A DNA stretch of 64,000 nt from FEN-680 sp036845225 (GTDB lineage: Bacteria; Actinomycetota; Geothermincolia; Fen-727; Anoxymicrobiaceae), in contig DAIUEJ010000009.1 of the NCBI GenBank assembly GCA_036845225.1, positions 1 through 64,000 on the forward strand. Direction: 5' to 3'. Positions 33,925 through 42,847 of the stretch are shown here, piece by piece. The position numbers and the translations under genes are program-made. The notes beneath the pieces are model-generated. The model searched no databases, was not told where the DNA came from, and saw nothing but the letters and a program-made list of their open reading frames with translations. The first letter of the stretch is position 1, and every line of letters starts with the position of its first letter.

Positions 33925-34657
33925 TGCTGTCCGCCTCCCGCTTGCTGACCTCGATCTCACCGAAAATCTTCCTCTGCTTGAGGTCCACTTCGTTGCGCTT
34001 GTACAGCTCGAGCACCGCGAGGAACGTCGCGATCACCTCCAGCTTCGATGAACACTCACTGATGAGCTCGCTGAACTTCACCTTTCCCTTCTTCGCGACC
34101 CGCGCCCGGACATCCTCGATGCGCTCGGCGACGGATATCTTGATGGGCGCTATGTACGAGGTATCGACGCGCTCGGTCGCCCTTTCTATCAGCAGGTCCA
34201 TGAGCGCGCGGGCGAGGTCGGTGGTGACCACCCCGTCGAAAGGGTCGGGGTAGAGGGACGCGTAATCATCCTCGAGCTCGCGGGTCCGTGGCACGTACCA
34301 CCCGTGCTCCGCGTACTGCTCCTGGAGCCAGTCGGCCGCGCTCGCGAACTGCTTGTACTCGATGAGCCTCTCGACGAGGAACTCCCGCGCGCTCTCCGTC
34401 TCCTCGGCGGCTTCGCCCTCCTCCTCCTCGGGAGGTATCAGCGACCGCGCCTTGATGAGCAGGAGCGTAGCCGCAATCAGCATGAACTCGGTGGCGGAAT
34501 CCAGGTCGAGCTTCGGCGCCGCCTCCATTTGCTCCAGGAAGGCGGAAGTTATCTGGGCGACCGGTACCTGGTGGATGTCCAGCTCCTGCCTCATGATGAG
34601 CTGGAGCAGCAGGTCGAACGGCCCCTCGAACACCTCGATCTTGACCTCGAAGCTCAA
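33914..34657 (-). CDS. scpA: Segregation and condensation protein A
   Basis: ScpA is the kleisin subunit that bridges SMC heads. The N-terminal signature is KIEVFEGPFDLLLQLIMRQELDIHQVPV, followed by EFMLIAATLLLIKARSLIP (helical SMC-neck binding). The C-terminal winged helix is VKFSELISECSSKLEVIATFLAVLELYKRNEV. The 247-aa length is standard. TTG start has AGGAG 6 nt upstream, 9 nt after trpS. No parA precedes it, unlike mycobacteria. Confidence 0.95.
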   Translation of the reverse strand: MSFEVKIEVFEGPFDLLLQLIMRQELDIHQVPVAQITSAFLEQMEAAPKLDLDSATEFMLIAATLLLIKARSLIPPEEEEGEAAEETESAREFLVERLIEYKQFASAADWLQEQYAEHGWYVPRTRELEDDYASLYPDPFDGVVTTDLARALMDLLIERATERVDTSYIAPIKISVAERIEDVRARVAKKGKVKFSELISECSSKLEVIATFLAVLELYKRNEVDLKQRKIFGEIEVSKREADSNVA

Positions 34658-34666
34658 ATGCCGCTC

Positions 34667-35653
34667 CTACAGCGTTCCTATGTTCATCGCCCGCCTGGCC
34701 CGCGCCAGCGACTCGTCCACTATCGGGTTCACCTTCTCGGCGCCGGAGGCCAGGATATCGGCCACCACACCGGGCTTGCGCGCCAGCTCCTCGCGCCTCT
34801 CCCTGAACGGCCCCAGGTCCGCCGCTATCCTCTCGGCGAGCCGGTCCTTGCAGTCCGTGCAGCCCGTGAGCGCCTGCTCGCATTCGCGCGACACCCGGTC
34901 GAGCTCTTCGGGGAAATAGACGCGGTAGAGCGTGTACACCGTGCACACCTCTGGATGCCCCTTGTCCTCGCGGCGCTTGCGTGCCGGGTCAGTAATCATC
35001 TTGCGTACTTTCTTTGAGATGGCTTGGGGCTCGTCGTCCAGGCCGACGTAGTTGTCGTACGACTTGGACATCTTGCGCCCGTCCGTGCCCGGGATCTTCG
35101 GGGCCTTCGAGAGTATCGGCTGCGGCTCGGGGAACGTCGCACCGTACAGCGAGTTGAAGTCCCTCGCTATCTCGCGGGTCAGCTCCAGGTGCGGCAACTG
35201 GTCCTCCCCGACCGGCACCAGCTCGGCGTCCACCGCCAGGATGTCGGTCGCCATCAGCACCGGATAGCCGAGGAAGCCGTATGTGTTCACCACGCGCGAG
35301 TCCAGCTCCCGCAACTGCTCTTTGTAGGTAGGGTTGCGCTCGAGCTCGCCCAGTGTGATGACCATCCCTAGGGACAGCACCAGCTCAGGGATCCCGTGGA
35401 TGTCGGACTGCCTGTAGATAGTGCATTTGCCCGGGTCGAGGCCCGCGGCGAGCCAGTCCAGCACCATCTCGGTCGTCCAGGTGCCCAGCATGGAGGTGTC
35501 CCGGTAGCCGGTGGTAAGGGCGTGCCAGTCCGCGACGAAGAAGAAGCACTCATTCGTGTCCTGCAGGCCGATCATGTTCTTGAGGTTGCCGTGATAGTGC
35601 CCCAGGTGGAGCCTGCCGCTCGGCCGGTAACCGCTTACTACCCTGTCTTTCAA
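34667..35653 (-). CDS. trpS: Tryptophanyl-tRNA synthetase
   Basis: This class I synthetase charges tRNA-Trp. The HIGH-like motif is GRLHLGHYHGNL (residues ~12-23) and the KMSKS motif is GRKMSKSYDNYVG. Tryptophan-pocket segments such as YPVLMATDILAVDAELVPVGEDQ are present. The 328-aa length is typical. TTG start has GGAGG at about 7 nt. I see no T-box or leader peptide in the short 38-nt gap upstream. Confidence 0.96.
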   Translation of the reverse strand: MKDRVVSGYRPSGRLHLGHYHGNLKNMIGLQDTNECFFFVADWHALTTGYRDTSMLGTWTTEMVLDWLAAGLDPGKCTIYRQSDIHGIPELVLSLGMVITLGELERNPTYKEQLRELDSRVVNTYGFLGYPVLMATDILAVDAELVPVGEDQLPHLELTREIARDFNSLYGATFPEPQPILSKAPKIPGTDGRKMSKSYDNYVGLDDEPQAISKKVRKMITDPARKRREDKGHPEVCTVYTLYRVYFPEELDRVSRECEQALTGCTDCKDRLAERIAADLGPFRERREELARKPGVVADILASGAEKVNPIVDESLARARRAMNIGTL

Positions 35654-35691
35654 ACAAGCACCTCCGTTAGACCGCCGGCTTCAAGCCGCAG

Positions 35692-36321
35692 TCAGTGTCC
35701 CATCGCCGCTGCCACCCACCGGAACAGGGGGTTCAGCAGCCTGAAGAAAGCACCGTTGGTCCCCCACACGATCACCAGTATTATGATGAACCCGAACGGC
35801 GCGAGCCGCTCGTAAGTGTCACGCGCGCTGTCCGACAGGAAGTATTCGAGGACATGAGAGCCGTCGAGGGGTGGTATCGGCAGCAGGTTGAACACCCCGA
35901 GTACGATGTTGATCTCGACGATGGCGAACAGCAACCTGAAGACCTCTATAGCATGTACGCCCACCGCGTTTAGGATCGCCCCGATTCCCGTAAAGATAGC
36001 CGCGATCGCGAAGTTGGTGACCGGCCCGCCGAGCGCGACCAGCACCATGTCGTGCCTCTTCTTCAAAAAGTACGGGTTGACCGGCACGGGCTTCGCGTAC
36101 CCGAACACCATGGCCCCACCGGTCAGCACCAGCAGCCCGAGCGGGAGCAGGATCGTCCCGAACGGGTCGATGTGCGGTATGGGGTTCAAGGTCAGCCGCC
36201 CCGCGTTGCGGGCAGTGTGGTCGCCTCTCCAGTCGGCGATGCGCCCGTGCATGTACTCGTGCAGGACCACGCCAATCAGCAAGCCTATGATCAGGTATGC
36301 GGCGTCTCGCCAGCTTGTCAC
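35692..36321 (-). CDS. Site-2 protease family (M50) membrane metalloprotease
   Basis: This polytopic zinc protease has its HExxH motif (HEYMH) at residues 21-25, DPFGTILLPLG, and the third metal-ligand motif LLPIPPLDGSHVLEYF. About five to six hydrophobic segments are visible. It belongs to the short M50 group without PDZ or CBS domains, whose substrates are mostly unknown. The 209-aa length is typical. GTG is preceded by GGAGA at 5 nt. It is read from its own promoter and may lead into trpS-scpA-scpB-rluB. Confidence 0.9.
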   Translation of the reverse strand: MTSWRDAAYLIIGLLIGVVLHEYMHGRIADWRGDHTARNAGRLTLNPIPHIDPFGTILLPLGLLVLTGGAMVFGYAKPVPVNPYFLKKRHDMVLVALGGPVTNFAIAAIFTGIGAILNAVGVHAIEVFRLLFAIVEINIVLGVFNLLPIPPLDGSHVLEYFLSDSARDTYERLAPFGFIIILVIVWGTNGAFFRLLNPLFRWVAAAMGH

Positions 36322-36357
36322 GATTCTCCAGTCGAAGGGTCCGGAACAATTCCGTTC

Positions 36358-36386
36358 ATTCTATTTCTGCCCTTTTCAGCATACAA
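36358..36386 (-). promoter_or_regulatory. Promoter of the site-2 protease-trpS-scpAB operon
   Basis: TTGTAT (36381-36386) and TAGAAT (36358-36363) are spaced by 17 nt on the minus strand. A short palindrome CGGAA-CAA-TTCCG at 36342-36354 lies at the start of the predicted mRNA. Confidence 0.5.
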
Positions 36387-36427
36387 GCACAGTGAGCGCG
36401 CAAACATGAGCGGCGGCAATCCCGCTG

Positions 36428-37369
36428 CTAGGCTCGAGGGTGCGATCTCGCGTAGACCGCCCTCAGGTGGTCCCGCGTCACTTCGGTATAGATCTGGGTG
36501 GTGGCGATGCTGACGTGGCCCAGCAACTCCTGGACCACCAGCAGGCTCGCCCCTCCCTCGAGCATGTGGGTCGCGAAAGTGTGCCTGAGCCCGTGCGGGG
36601 TGACCAGCTCTTCGATCCCCGCCTCGCGCGCGCGGCCCTTGATTATCTTCCAGCAACCCTGCCGCGTGAGCCTCCCGCCCCGGGCGTTGAGCACCAGGGC
36701 GGACGTGGAGGTGCGGCGCACGAGCACCGGCCTCGCGTCGCGGAGGTAGGCGGATGCCGCCTCGGAGGCGGCCGAGCCGAACGGGATGAGCCTCCACTTG
36801 TCGCCTTTACCGTGGGCGGTCACGACCCGCTCGACCATATCCAGGTCGCCGATGTCGAGCGCGGTCAGCTCCGAGACTCGCATTCCCGTGGCGTAGAGTA
36901 TCTCCAGGATGAAGCGGTCGCGCACCGTGAGCTCGCTGTCCCCCTGAACGTCGAGCAGCCGCGCGACCTGGTCGCGCGTCAACGCGTGAGGCAGCCGGTG
37001 CGGTGTCCGGGGCGTCGCCAGCGAAGTGGTGGGGTCGGCGCCGGCGTAGCCTTCGACAACCAGAAAGCGGTGGAACATCCGCAGTGCGCTTGCCGCCTGC
37101 GCCATCGACCTCGGCGAAAGGGAGCCGCCTTCCCCTTCGCTGAGTGAGGCCACGAAGGCCCTGGCCTCGTCCTGGGTCACCTGGTCGGGCTCCACGATGC
37201 CCTGCCGCTGGAGGAACTCCGCATAAGAGCGCAGCACCCGCCGGTAAGCCGCCAGGGTGTTTGCGGACGCGCCTTTCTCCACCGCCATGAAATTGAGGAA
37301 CTCACCGGCGCAGGTGACGATCTGCGAAGGCGCGGCGGCTTCGGTCTGACTGGAAGCCTGCGCGCTCAA
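36428..37369 (-). CDS. xerD: Site-specific tyrosine recombinase XerD
   Basis: XerD resolves chromosome dimers at dif. The N-terminal SAM-like core-binding domain (residues ~15-105) is followed by the catalytic domain. Catalytic residues are visible as Arg164 (ATGMRVSEL), Lys188 (HGKGDKW), His259 and Arg262 (PHGLRHTFATHML), His285 (LGHVSIATTQ) and Tyr294. The 313-aa length is slightly above average because of an N-terminal Ala/Gln tail. TTG start overlaps the nudix stop (TTGA). Position next to nudix and pyrG is the actinobacterial order. Confidence 0.95.
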   Translation of the reverse strand: MSAQASSQTEAAAPSQIVTCAGEFLNFMAVEKGASANTLAAYRRVLRSYAEFLQRQGIVEPDQVTQDEARAFVASLSEGEGGSLSPRSMAQAASALRMFHRFLVVEGYAGADPTTSLATPRTPHRLPHALTRDQVARLLDVQGDSELTVRDRFILEILYATGMRVSELTALDIGDLDMVERVVTAHGKGDKWRLIPFGSAASEAASAYLRDARPVLVRRTSTSALVLNARGGRLTRQGCWKIIKGRAREAGIEELVTPHGLRHTFATHMLEGGASLLVVQELLGHVSIATTQIYTEVTRDHLRAVYARSHPRA

Positions 37370-37962
37370 GGCGTTGCTCCCCCCGTGAACGGGCCCGAGT
37401 CCCCGGCCAAAAAAGAGCGGGCGAGCGTTATCCCGATGATGCTCTTGGCATCGCGGATCCGGCCGTCCGATATCAGCTCGGTCGCCCCAATCAGCGGGAC
37501 CTTCACGACCTGGAGGAACTCGTCGGGCTCGGGCTCGCCGCTCCCGGGCGACAGACCGCGCGCCAGGTAGAGATAGAACTTCTCGTCCGAGTAGCCCGGG
37601 GAGTTGTAGAACTCCGCCAGTGGGATGAGCTCGGCGGCCTTCATCCCGATCTCCTCGCCGAGCTCGCGCATCGCCGTGTGCTCGGGCGCCTCATCGGGGT
37701 CCAGCTTCCCCGCCGGGATCTCGAGGAGGACGCCGCGCACAGCGTGCCTGTACTGCCTGACCATCACTATCTCGCCGTCTTCCGTGAGCGGCACCATGCC
37801 CACCGCGCCCGGATGCGCCACCCTCTCCCAGGTGGCGACCCGCCCGTCGGGAAGGCGCACCTCGTCCACGAACACTTTGACGACCCTGCCGTCGAACGCC
37901 TGCGACGTGGAGAGGACCTCGTGCTCGTTGATGTCGAACTCAGCCACCGGGCTCACCACCAC
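37366..37962 (-). CDS. NUDIX hydrolase, probable ADP-ribose pyrophosphatase
   Basis: A complete Nudix box lies at residues ~85-106 (G at 85, E91, R99-E100, E103-E104, G106). The upstream TWERVAHPGAVGMVPLTEDG and PAGKLD are typical of ADP-ribose pyrophosphatases. It should cleave ADP-ribose to AMP and ribose 5-phosphate. The start lies in a run of three GTG codons overlapping the end of the DUF3866 gene by ~20 nt, so the exact first codon is uncertain. It corresponds to the nudix gene between pyrG and xerD in mycobacteria. Confidence 0.92.
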   Translation of the reverse strand: MVVSPVAEFDINEHEVLSTSQAFDGRVVKVFVDEVRLPDGRVATWERVAHPGAVGMVPLTEDGEIVMVRQYRHAVRGVLLEIPAGKLDPDEAPEHTAMRELGEEIGMKAAELIPLAEFYNSPGYSDEKFYLYLARGLSPGSGEPEPDEFLQVVKVPLIGATELISDGRIRDAKSIIGITLARSFLAGDSGPFTGGATP

Positions 37963-39025
37963 CGCCGGCCGCTATCAAGCCCGCAGCAGCCGCCGCCATG
38001 AAGAACTCCGGCTCCGCCTCGTAGCCTCTGCCCATCACCGTTGCCTTCAGATCGCAGCGGCCCATCAGGCCCTCTATGACGCGCGCGTCGACCGACCGTA
38101 CCTCGTGCATGCTGTCAAGTCCCGATTCCCTCAACTGCTCGGACAGGCAGTCGCCCCGCCCGCTCTCGAGCTCCGGCATCGCGATGACGGCCCGGGCGCG
38201 CGCCGCGTACTTCAGGGAGGAGACCGTGTGGTGGCTCAAGCCGCGGTGCCTGTCGCGCTCGTCGGCGAAACTTATCCTCGGTATCGCTATAGCAAGGCCG
38301 CCGAGTGACGCCGCGGCATTCACGATCATCCCCTGCTCGATCCCGCTGAACCCCGCTTGAGAGCCGGTCCCAACGATCCCGGGCCCCATCAGCGCGATCA
38401 CCGCGTCCGCACCCGTGATGCGCCGGGCGGCGAGGAGCGCCCCGTACACCGTGACGGCTTCCATGTCCCCCCCGAAAGCGTTGCCGCAGGTGATGACCGA
38501 GTCCAGGTAACCGTTCTCCCTCAGGAAGCGCGCCGTGTTGCTGAACGCGGCCGGGAGCGAGCCGCCATCGGTCATCACGTACGCGAGCTTTCCTTCCGGC
38601 ATCGCGTGCCTGTAGGCGAGGGCCGCGGGCAGCAACTGGCTGTGCAGCGAACCCGCGACCACCGGCATCCCGCCCAGCGCGCCCGAGAGGTCTTCGCCCT
38701 CGAGGCCGTCGAGGCTCTCCTCGACCGCCTCGACGTTTAGCTGAAGAGGCGTGTACCGGAGCTTCATGATATGACCGCTGCCGTCGGTGTCGAGCTCCTG
38801 GCGCGAGAGGTTCCAGAGGACGAAGTGATACCCGCCGGATCCGAGGTCCAGGTCCACCGCGGTGGTGTTGGCGACCACCTGGTCGCCCGCCGCGACGGGG
38901 CCCACCAGCGACTCGAGGACCACCGCCGGCCCCCGGGTGCCGTCCTCGAACTCGAGGGAGGCCTCGGTTATTGAGGCCCCCCAGGGCTTCACGCCAGTCA
39001 CCGTTGCGCGCCTGTAGCTGCTCAC
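37940..39025 (-). CDS. DUF3866 family protein
   Basis: The protein matches the uncharacterised DUF3866 family of actinobacteria. Recognisable parts are the N-terminal beta-rich region (GASITEASLEFEDGTRGPAVV), HIMKLRYTPLQLNV, and LIALMGPGIVGTGSQAGFSG-like glycine-rich loop around residue 220. ERDRHRGLSHHTVSSL lies near 265. The function is unknown; the glycine-rich and conserved His segments suggest an enzyme. GTG overlaps the M20 peptidase stop as GTGA, so the two are translationally coupled. Confidence 0.9.
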   Translation of the reverse strand: MSSYRRATVTGVKPWGASITEASLEFEDGTRGPAVVLESLVGPVAAGDQVVANTTAVDLDLGSGGYHFVLWNLSRQELDTDGSGHIMKLRYTPLQLNVEAVEESLDGLEGEDLSGALGGMPVVAGSLHSQLLPAALAYRHAMPEGKLAYVMTDGGSLPAAFSNTARFLRENGYLDSVITCGNAFGGDMEAVTVYGALLAARRITGADAVIALMGPGIVGTGSQAGFSGIEQGMIVNAAASLGGLAIAIPRISFADERDRHRGLSHHTVSSLKYAARARAVIAMPELESGRGDCLSEQLRESGLDSMHEVRSVDARVIEGLMGRCDLKATVMGRGYEAEPEFFMAAAAAGLIAAGGGGEPGG

Positions 39026-40179
39026 GTTGCCCGCTCCGCTCCCTCGTCGGCCGCGGCGTAGGCGAGCCGCGCTATCACCCTGGCGACCCCTTCCATCTGG
39101 TCCTTCTTGATGAGCTCCTGGGTGCTGTGGGCGTTGACGAGGCCTATGTTCATGACGGCCAGGCTCAGGCCGGCCCGGTTCAGGACGTTCGCGTCGCTGC
39201 CCCCGCCGCTGGAGGTGAGGCCGGGCTCGAAGCCGCAGGACTTGAGCGCCATGGCCAGCTGGTACACCGGCGTCGAGGCAACGTCCAGCTTGAAATGTTG
39301 AAACGAGTGCTCGATCTCGGTAACCAGCTCACAGCCTGCGGCCTCCGCAGACTTCTGGAAGCTACTCACTATCCGGTCGCGCTCGGCTTCGAGTCGCTCG
39401 TCGGACATGCTCCGGATCTCCCCTTCCACCACCGCGGTCTCAGGTACGATGTTGACCGCAACGCCTCCGGATATAAGACCGACGTTCGCGGTTGTCACCT
39501 CGTCGAGGCGGCCGAACTCTATCTCGGATATCGCCCTGGCGGCGCAGGCGATGGCGTTGGCCCCTTTCTCGGGCTCGACTCCCGCGTGAGCGGCCCGGCC
39601 CTTGATGGTGAACTTGAAGCGGTCCTGGCTGGGCGCCTCCGTCACAATGCCCCCGACGGGCCCGCTCCCGTCCAGCACGACGCCCCACTCCCCGTCGACC
39701 AGCGACATGTCCAGGTGCCTGGCGCCGACGAGCCCGGGCTCCTCCTGCGCCGTGAAGATCAGCTCGAGCGCGCGGTAGGGGCCGCCGGCCTCGGCCAGCG
39801 ATTCCACCGTTGCCAGTATTGCCGCGAGGCCCGCCTTGCAATCGGCGCCGAGGACCGTCTCGCTCATGCTGACGAAGTGGTCGCCCATGTCGAACGGTAA
39901 GATATGCGAACCCGGCTGGACGGTGTCCATGTGGGCGCAGAGGATGACCGGCGCCAGAGGAGAGAACGCCCCCGCCGGGACCCGCACCACCAGGTTTCCG
40001 CACTCGCCGCCGGTGGCGGCCGCCGAGGCGTCCTCGTGAACGGCAAAGCCCAGCCTGTTGCAGAATTCCTTGATGTAGGCACACATGGCGCCCTCAAAGC
40101 CGGAGACGCTGTCTATCTTGACGAGCTCGAAGAATATCTCGAAGAGCCTGTTGGCCTCGGGACCCTCCGTTGGGCTCAT
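39022..40179 (-). CDS. M20 family metallopeptidase, PepT-like
   Basis: This dinuclear zinc peptidase has ligands and catalytic residues in LCAHMDTV, LGADCKAGLAAILA, TAQEEPGLVGARHLD, the Asp in VVLDGSGPVGG, and the late His in NAHSTQELIKK. The dimerisation lid starts with AAHAGVEPEKGANAI. The 385-aa length fits tripeptidase T and related carboxypeptidase-like enzymes; the exact peptide substrate is not known. ATG overlaps the pyrG stop as ATGA. Confidence 0.93.
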   Translation of the reverse strand: MSPTEGPEANRLFEIFFELVKIDSVSGFEGAMCAYIKEFCNRLGFAVHEDASAAATGGECGNLVVRVPAGAFSPLAPVILCAHMDTVQPGSHILPFDMGDHFVSMSETVLGADCKAGLAAILATVESLAEAGGPYRALELIFTAQEEPGLVGARHLDMSLVDGEWGVVLDGSGPVGGIVTEAPSQDRFKFTIKGRAAHAGVEPEKGANAIACAARAISEIEFGRLDEVTTANVGLISGGVAVNIVPETAVVEGEIRSMSDERLEAERDRIVSSFQKSAEAAGCELVTEIEHSFQHFKLDVASTPVYQLAMALKSCGFEPGLTSSGGGSDANVLNRAGLSLAVMNIGLVNAHSTQELIKKDQMEGVARVIARLAYAAADEGAERAT

Positions 40180-41834
40180 TTCACTGCCTGGGCCTCGTCG
40201 CCGTCTATGACCTTGAGGTGAGAGTCGGCCATCCGCTGTCTCTTGGCCGCCGCGCCCACGAACTCCCTGAACAGCGGGTGCGGCTTGAGAGGCCTCGACT
40301 TGAACTCCGGGTGGAACTGGGATGCTACGAACCAGGGGTGGTCAGGGTACTCGACTATCTCGACCAGCCTGTCGTCGGGGGACACGCCTGAGAAGACCAG
40401 CCCCGCCTCTTCCATGTTGTGGCGCAGGGAGTTGTTGACCTCGTAGCGGTGGCGGTGGCGCTCGTAGATGACCTCTTCGCCGTAAGCCTGGTAGGCCCGG
40501 GTCCCCGGGGTTATCTTGCAGGGATAGAGGCCCAGGCGCATGGTGCCCCCGAGCCCGTCGATGTCCTTCTGATGGGCCATCAGGTCGATGACGGGGTACC
40601 TGGTGTTGGGATCGAACTCGGCGGAGTTGGCGCCCTCCATCCCAGCAACGTTGCGCGCGAACTCGATGACGCAGCACTGAAGGCCCAGGCAGAGGCCCAG
40701 GAACGGGATGTCGTTTTCACGCGCGTACTGGATGGCCGCGATCTTTCCCTCGATACCGCGAATGCCGAAGCCGCCAGGTACCAGCACGCCGTGTATGTCC
40801 TTGAGGGTCTCGCCGCAGCGCCCCTCCTTCAGTGTGTCGGAGGCGACCCAGATGGGCTTCACCCTGACACCGTGCTTGATGCCCGCCGAGTTCAGGCTCT
40901 CGGCGATGCTGATGTATGCGTCGGGCAGGTCCACGTACTTGCCGACCACCGCGACCCTCACCTCCGTCTCGAGGCCCTTGATCCTCTCGACAAGGGACTC
41001 CCACTCAGATAGGTCGGGCGGGTGCCCGGGCAGGCCGAGATGCTTGACGATGTACTCGTCCAGCCCTTCCCGGTTGAGCATCAGCGGGACCTCGTAGATG
41101 GTGGGCGCGTTAACAGCGGATACCACCGCCTCGCGGTCCGTGTCGCAGAAGAGGGCTATCTTGTCCTTCACGTCATCGTTTATCGGGCGGTCGGAGCGGC
41201 AGACGATGGCGTCCGGCTGGATACCGATGCTCTTGAGCTCCTTCACGCTGTGCTGGGTCGGCTTGGTCTTCAACTCCTGGGAGGTCTCCAGGTAAGGCAC
41301 CAGGGTCACGTGGATGTAGCAGACGTTCTCGTGGCCGAGGTCTTTCTTGAGTTGCCTGACAGCCTCCAGGAACGGGAGGCTCTCGATGTCGCCGACAGTG
41401 CCGCCTATTTCGCTGATCGCCACGTCGACATCATCGTCCTCGACGAGAGCGAGTATGCGGCGCTTGATCTCGTCCGTGATGTGCGGGATGACCTGGACGG
41501 TCGCCCCCAGGAACTCGCCCTTGCGCTCGCGGCCGATGATGGTCCCGTAGACGACACCGGTGGTGACGTTGGACTCGCGCTTCATGTTGATGTCGACGAA
41601 ACGCTCGTAGTGCCCCAGGTCGAGGTCGGTCTCGGTCCCGTCGTCGGTCACGAAGACCTCTCCGTGCTGGAACGGGTTCATCGTGCCGGGGTCAACGTTG
41701 ATATAGGGGTCCATCTTCTGCATGGCGACATTGAGGCCGCGGGCCTTCAGGAGCAGCCCGAGCGACGCCGCCGTTATCCCCTTTCCCAGCGATGAGACCA
41801 CTCCGCCTGTCACAAAGATGTGCTTCACGGGCAT
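40176..41834 (-). CDS. pyrG: CTP synthase
   Basis: PyrG aminates UTP to CTP using glutamine. The synthetase domain starts VKHIFVTGGVVSSLGKGI and has KMDPYINVDPGTMNPFQHGEV and ISEIGGTVGDIESLPFLEA. The glutaminase domain has the oxyanion loop PGGFGIRG, nucleophile GLCLGLQCCVIEFARN, and a C-terminal HPEFKSRP. The 552-aa length is standard. ATG 41834 has GGAGG at 8 nt. It belongs to the long division/replication operon; no reiterative-transcription leader is visible. Confidence 0.97.
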   Translation of the reverse strand: MPVKHIFVTGGVVSSLGKGITAASLGLLLKARGLNVAMQKMDPYINVDPGTMNPFQHGEVFVTDDGTETDLDLGHYERFVDINMKRESNVTTGVVYGTIIGRERKGEFLGATVQVIPHITDEIKRRILALVEDDDVDVAISEIGGTVGDIESLPFLEAVRQLKKDLGHENVCYIHVTLVPYLETSQELKTKPTQHSVKELKSIGIQPDAIVCRSDRPINDDVKDKIALFCDTDREAVVSAVNAPTIYEVPLMLNREGLDEYIVKHLGLPGHPPDLSEWESLVERIKGLETEVRVAVVGKYVDLPDAYISIAESLNSAGIKHGVRVKPIWVASDTLKEGRCGETLKDIHGVLVPGGFGIRGIEGKIAAIQYARENDIPFLGLCLGLQCCVIEFARNVAGMEGANSAEFDPNTRYPVIDLMAHQKDIDGLGGTMRLGLYPCKITPGTRAYQAYGEEVIYERHRHRYEVNNSLRHNMEEAGLVFSGVSPDDRLVEIVEYPDHPWFVASQFHPEFKSRPLKPHPLFREFVGAAAKRQRMADSHLKVIDGDEAQAVK

Positions 41835-41862
41835 GCGTTTACCTCCGGTCGCCTTCGGACTT

Positions 41863-42816
41863 CTAGTTATTATTATCCCCGCCCGGTGCCTGTCCCTTTC
41901 TCCCAAGCGAGTCTAACCAGTTGAGCACCCGGTTTGAAGCGATTACTTCAGAAAACGAGACCATCTCCGAGAGAATGTTCAGCGCCAGCATCAGGACCAG
42001 CACCCCCAGACGCCACCAGAAGCTCGTCCCCAGCACGAGTCCGAGCCCGATGACCGCCCCCAGGACGTTCGAGCCGGCGTCCCCCATCATGAACTTCTCG
42101 CGGAGGTCGCCGGGGAACAGGACAAGTGCAAACGCAGCGACGGCCAACGCGGGGGTCATGTATATGTAGAGGGGCGAATAGAGCGCGAAGACGGCCCCGA
42201 CTGCCTCGGATCTGATTGTCAGCCCGGCGCAGAGCGCGAGCGCTGGAAAGAACACCTTCAGAGCACGCCCCGGGCGCAGGTCCAGCAGGTTGAAGAGGTT
42301 GGCGGTCAGTGCGATGAGCGCCGCATCCATTACCCAGGTGCCGTAAGCATTAAAGGTAAATCGTTGAAACATCATTAGTTGCGGATGCAGTGCGACCAGC
42401 GCAACGACAAAGCCAAGGAACGCCTTGACGAGGCCTGTGGTGAACCTGCCGTGCAGCGCTTCGGAGAAATGCCCCTTGAAGCCCTTCGCTCCCGAGTCAC
42501 CCGCAACGTCGTCAAGAAGACCCAGCAGGCAGAAGCCCAGGACCAGAATCAACATTGTGTTCATCCCATAGGTTAAGCCGTGGAACCTGGAGGTCATGAG
42601 CCTGCCTTCGTCAGCGTAGTGCCGGACCGCATAGTCCACGACAACAAGCCAGACCAGCAGAAAAGCCGGCGCGAAGATAACGCCGGCCGAGGTGGGCAGC
42701 TTAACTCCCCTGAAGTTGGCCCTCGAGAGCCTCTCGCTCGAGAGCAGCTTCCACATCACGGCGAGCATCAGCGCGCCTGATACCAGAGAGCCCAGGAAAA
42801 CGTAGAGCGCTATCAT
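41863..42816 (-). CDS. MraY/WecA-type polyprenyl-phosphate glycosyl-1-phosphate transferase
   Basis: This polytopic protein has ~9 hydrophobic segments and the active-site aspartate loops of the family: LLGLLDDVAGDSGAKGFKGHF (about residues 97-117), NLFNLLDLRPGRALK (about 172-186) and MGDAGSN (about 241). It would transfer a sugar 1-phosphate from a UDP-sugar onto a lipid carrier at the membrane. It is distinct from a normal mraY, which has NLTDGLDGLA in the second loop. It lies between a GT2 gene and pyrG, an insertion in the usual steB-pyrG order. ATG 42816. Confidence 0.85.
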   Translation of the reverse strand: MIALYVFLGSLVSGALMLAVMWKLLSSERLSRANFRGVKLPTSAGVIFAPAFLLVWLVVVDYAVRHYADEGRLMTSRFHGLTYGMNTMLILVLGFCLLGLLDDVAGDSGAKGFKGHFSEALHGRFTTGLVKAFLGFVVALVALHPQLMMFQRFTFNAYGTWVMDAALIALTANLFNLLDLRPGRALKVFFPALALCAGLTIRSEAVGAVFALYSPLYIYMTPALAVAAFALVLFPGDLREKFMMGDAGSNVLGAVIGLGLVLGTSFWWRLGVLVLMLALNILSEMVSFSEVIASNRVLNWLDSLGRKGQAPGGDNNN

Positions 42817-42847
42817 CCCTCCACCCGCCTCAGGATCGAGACCCCCG

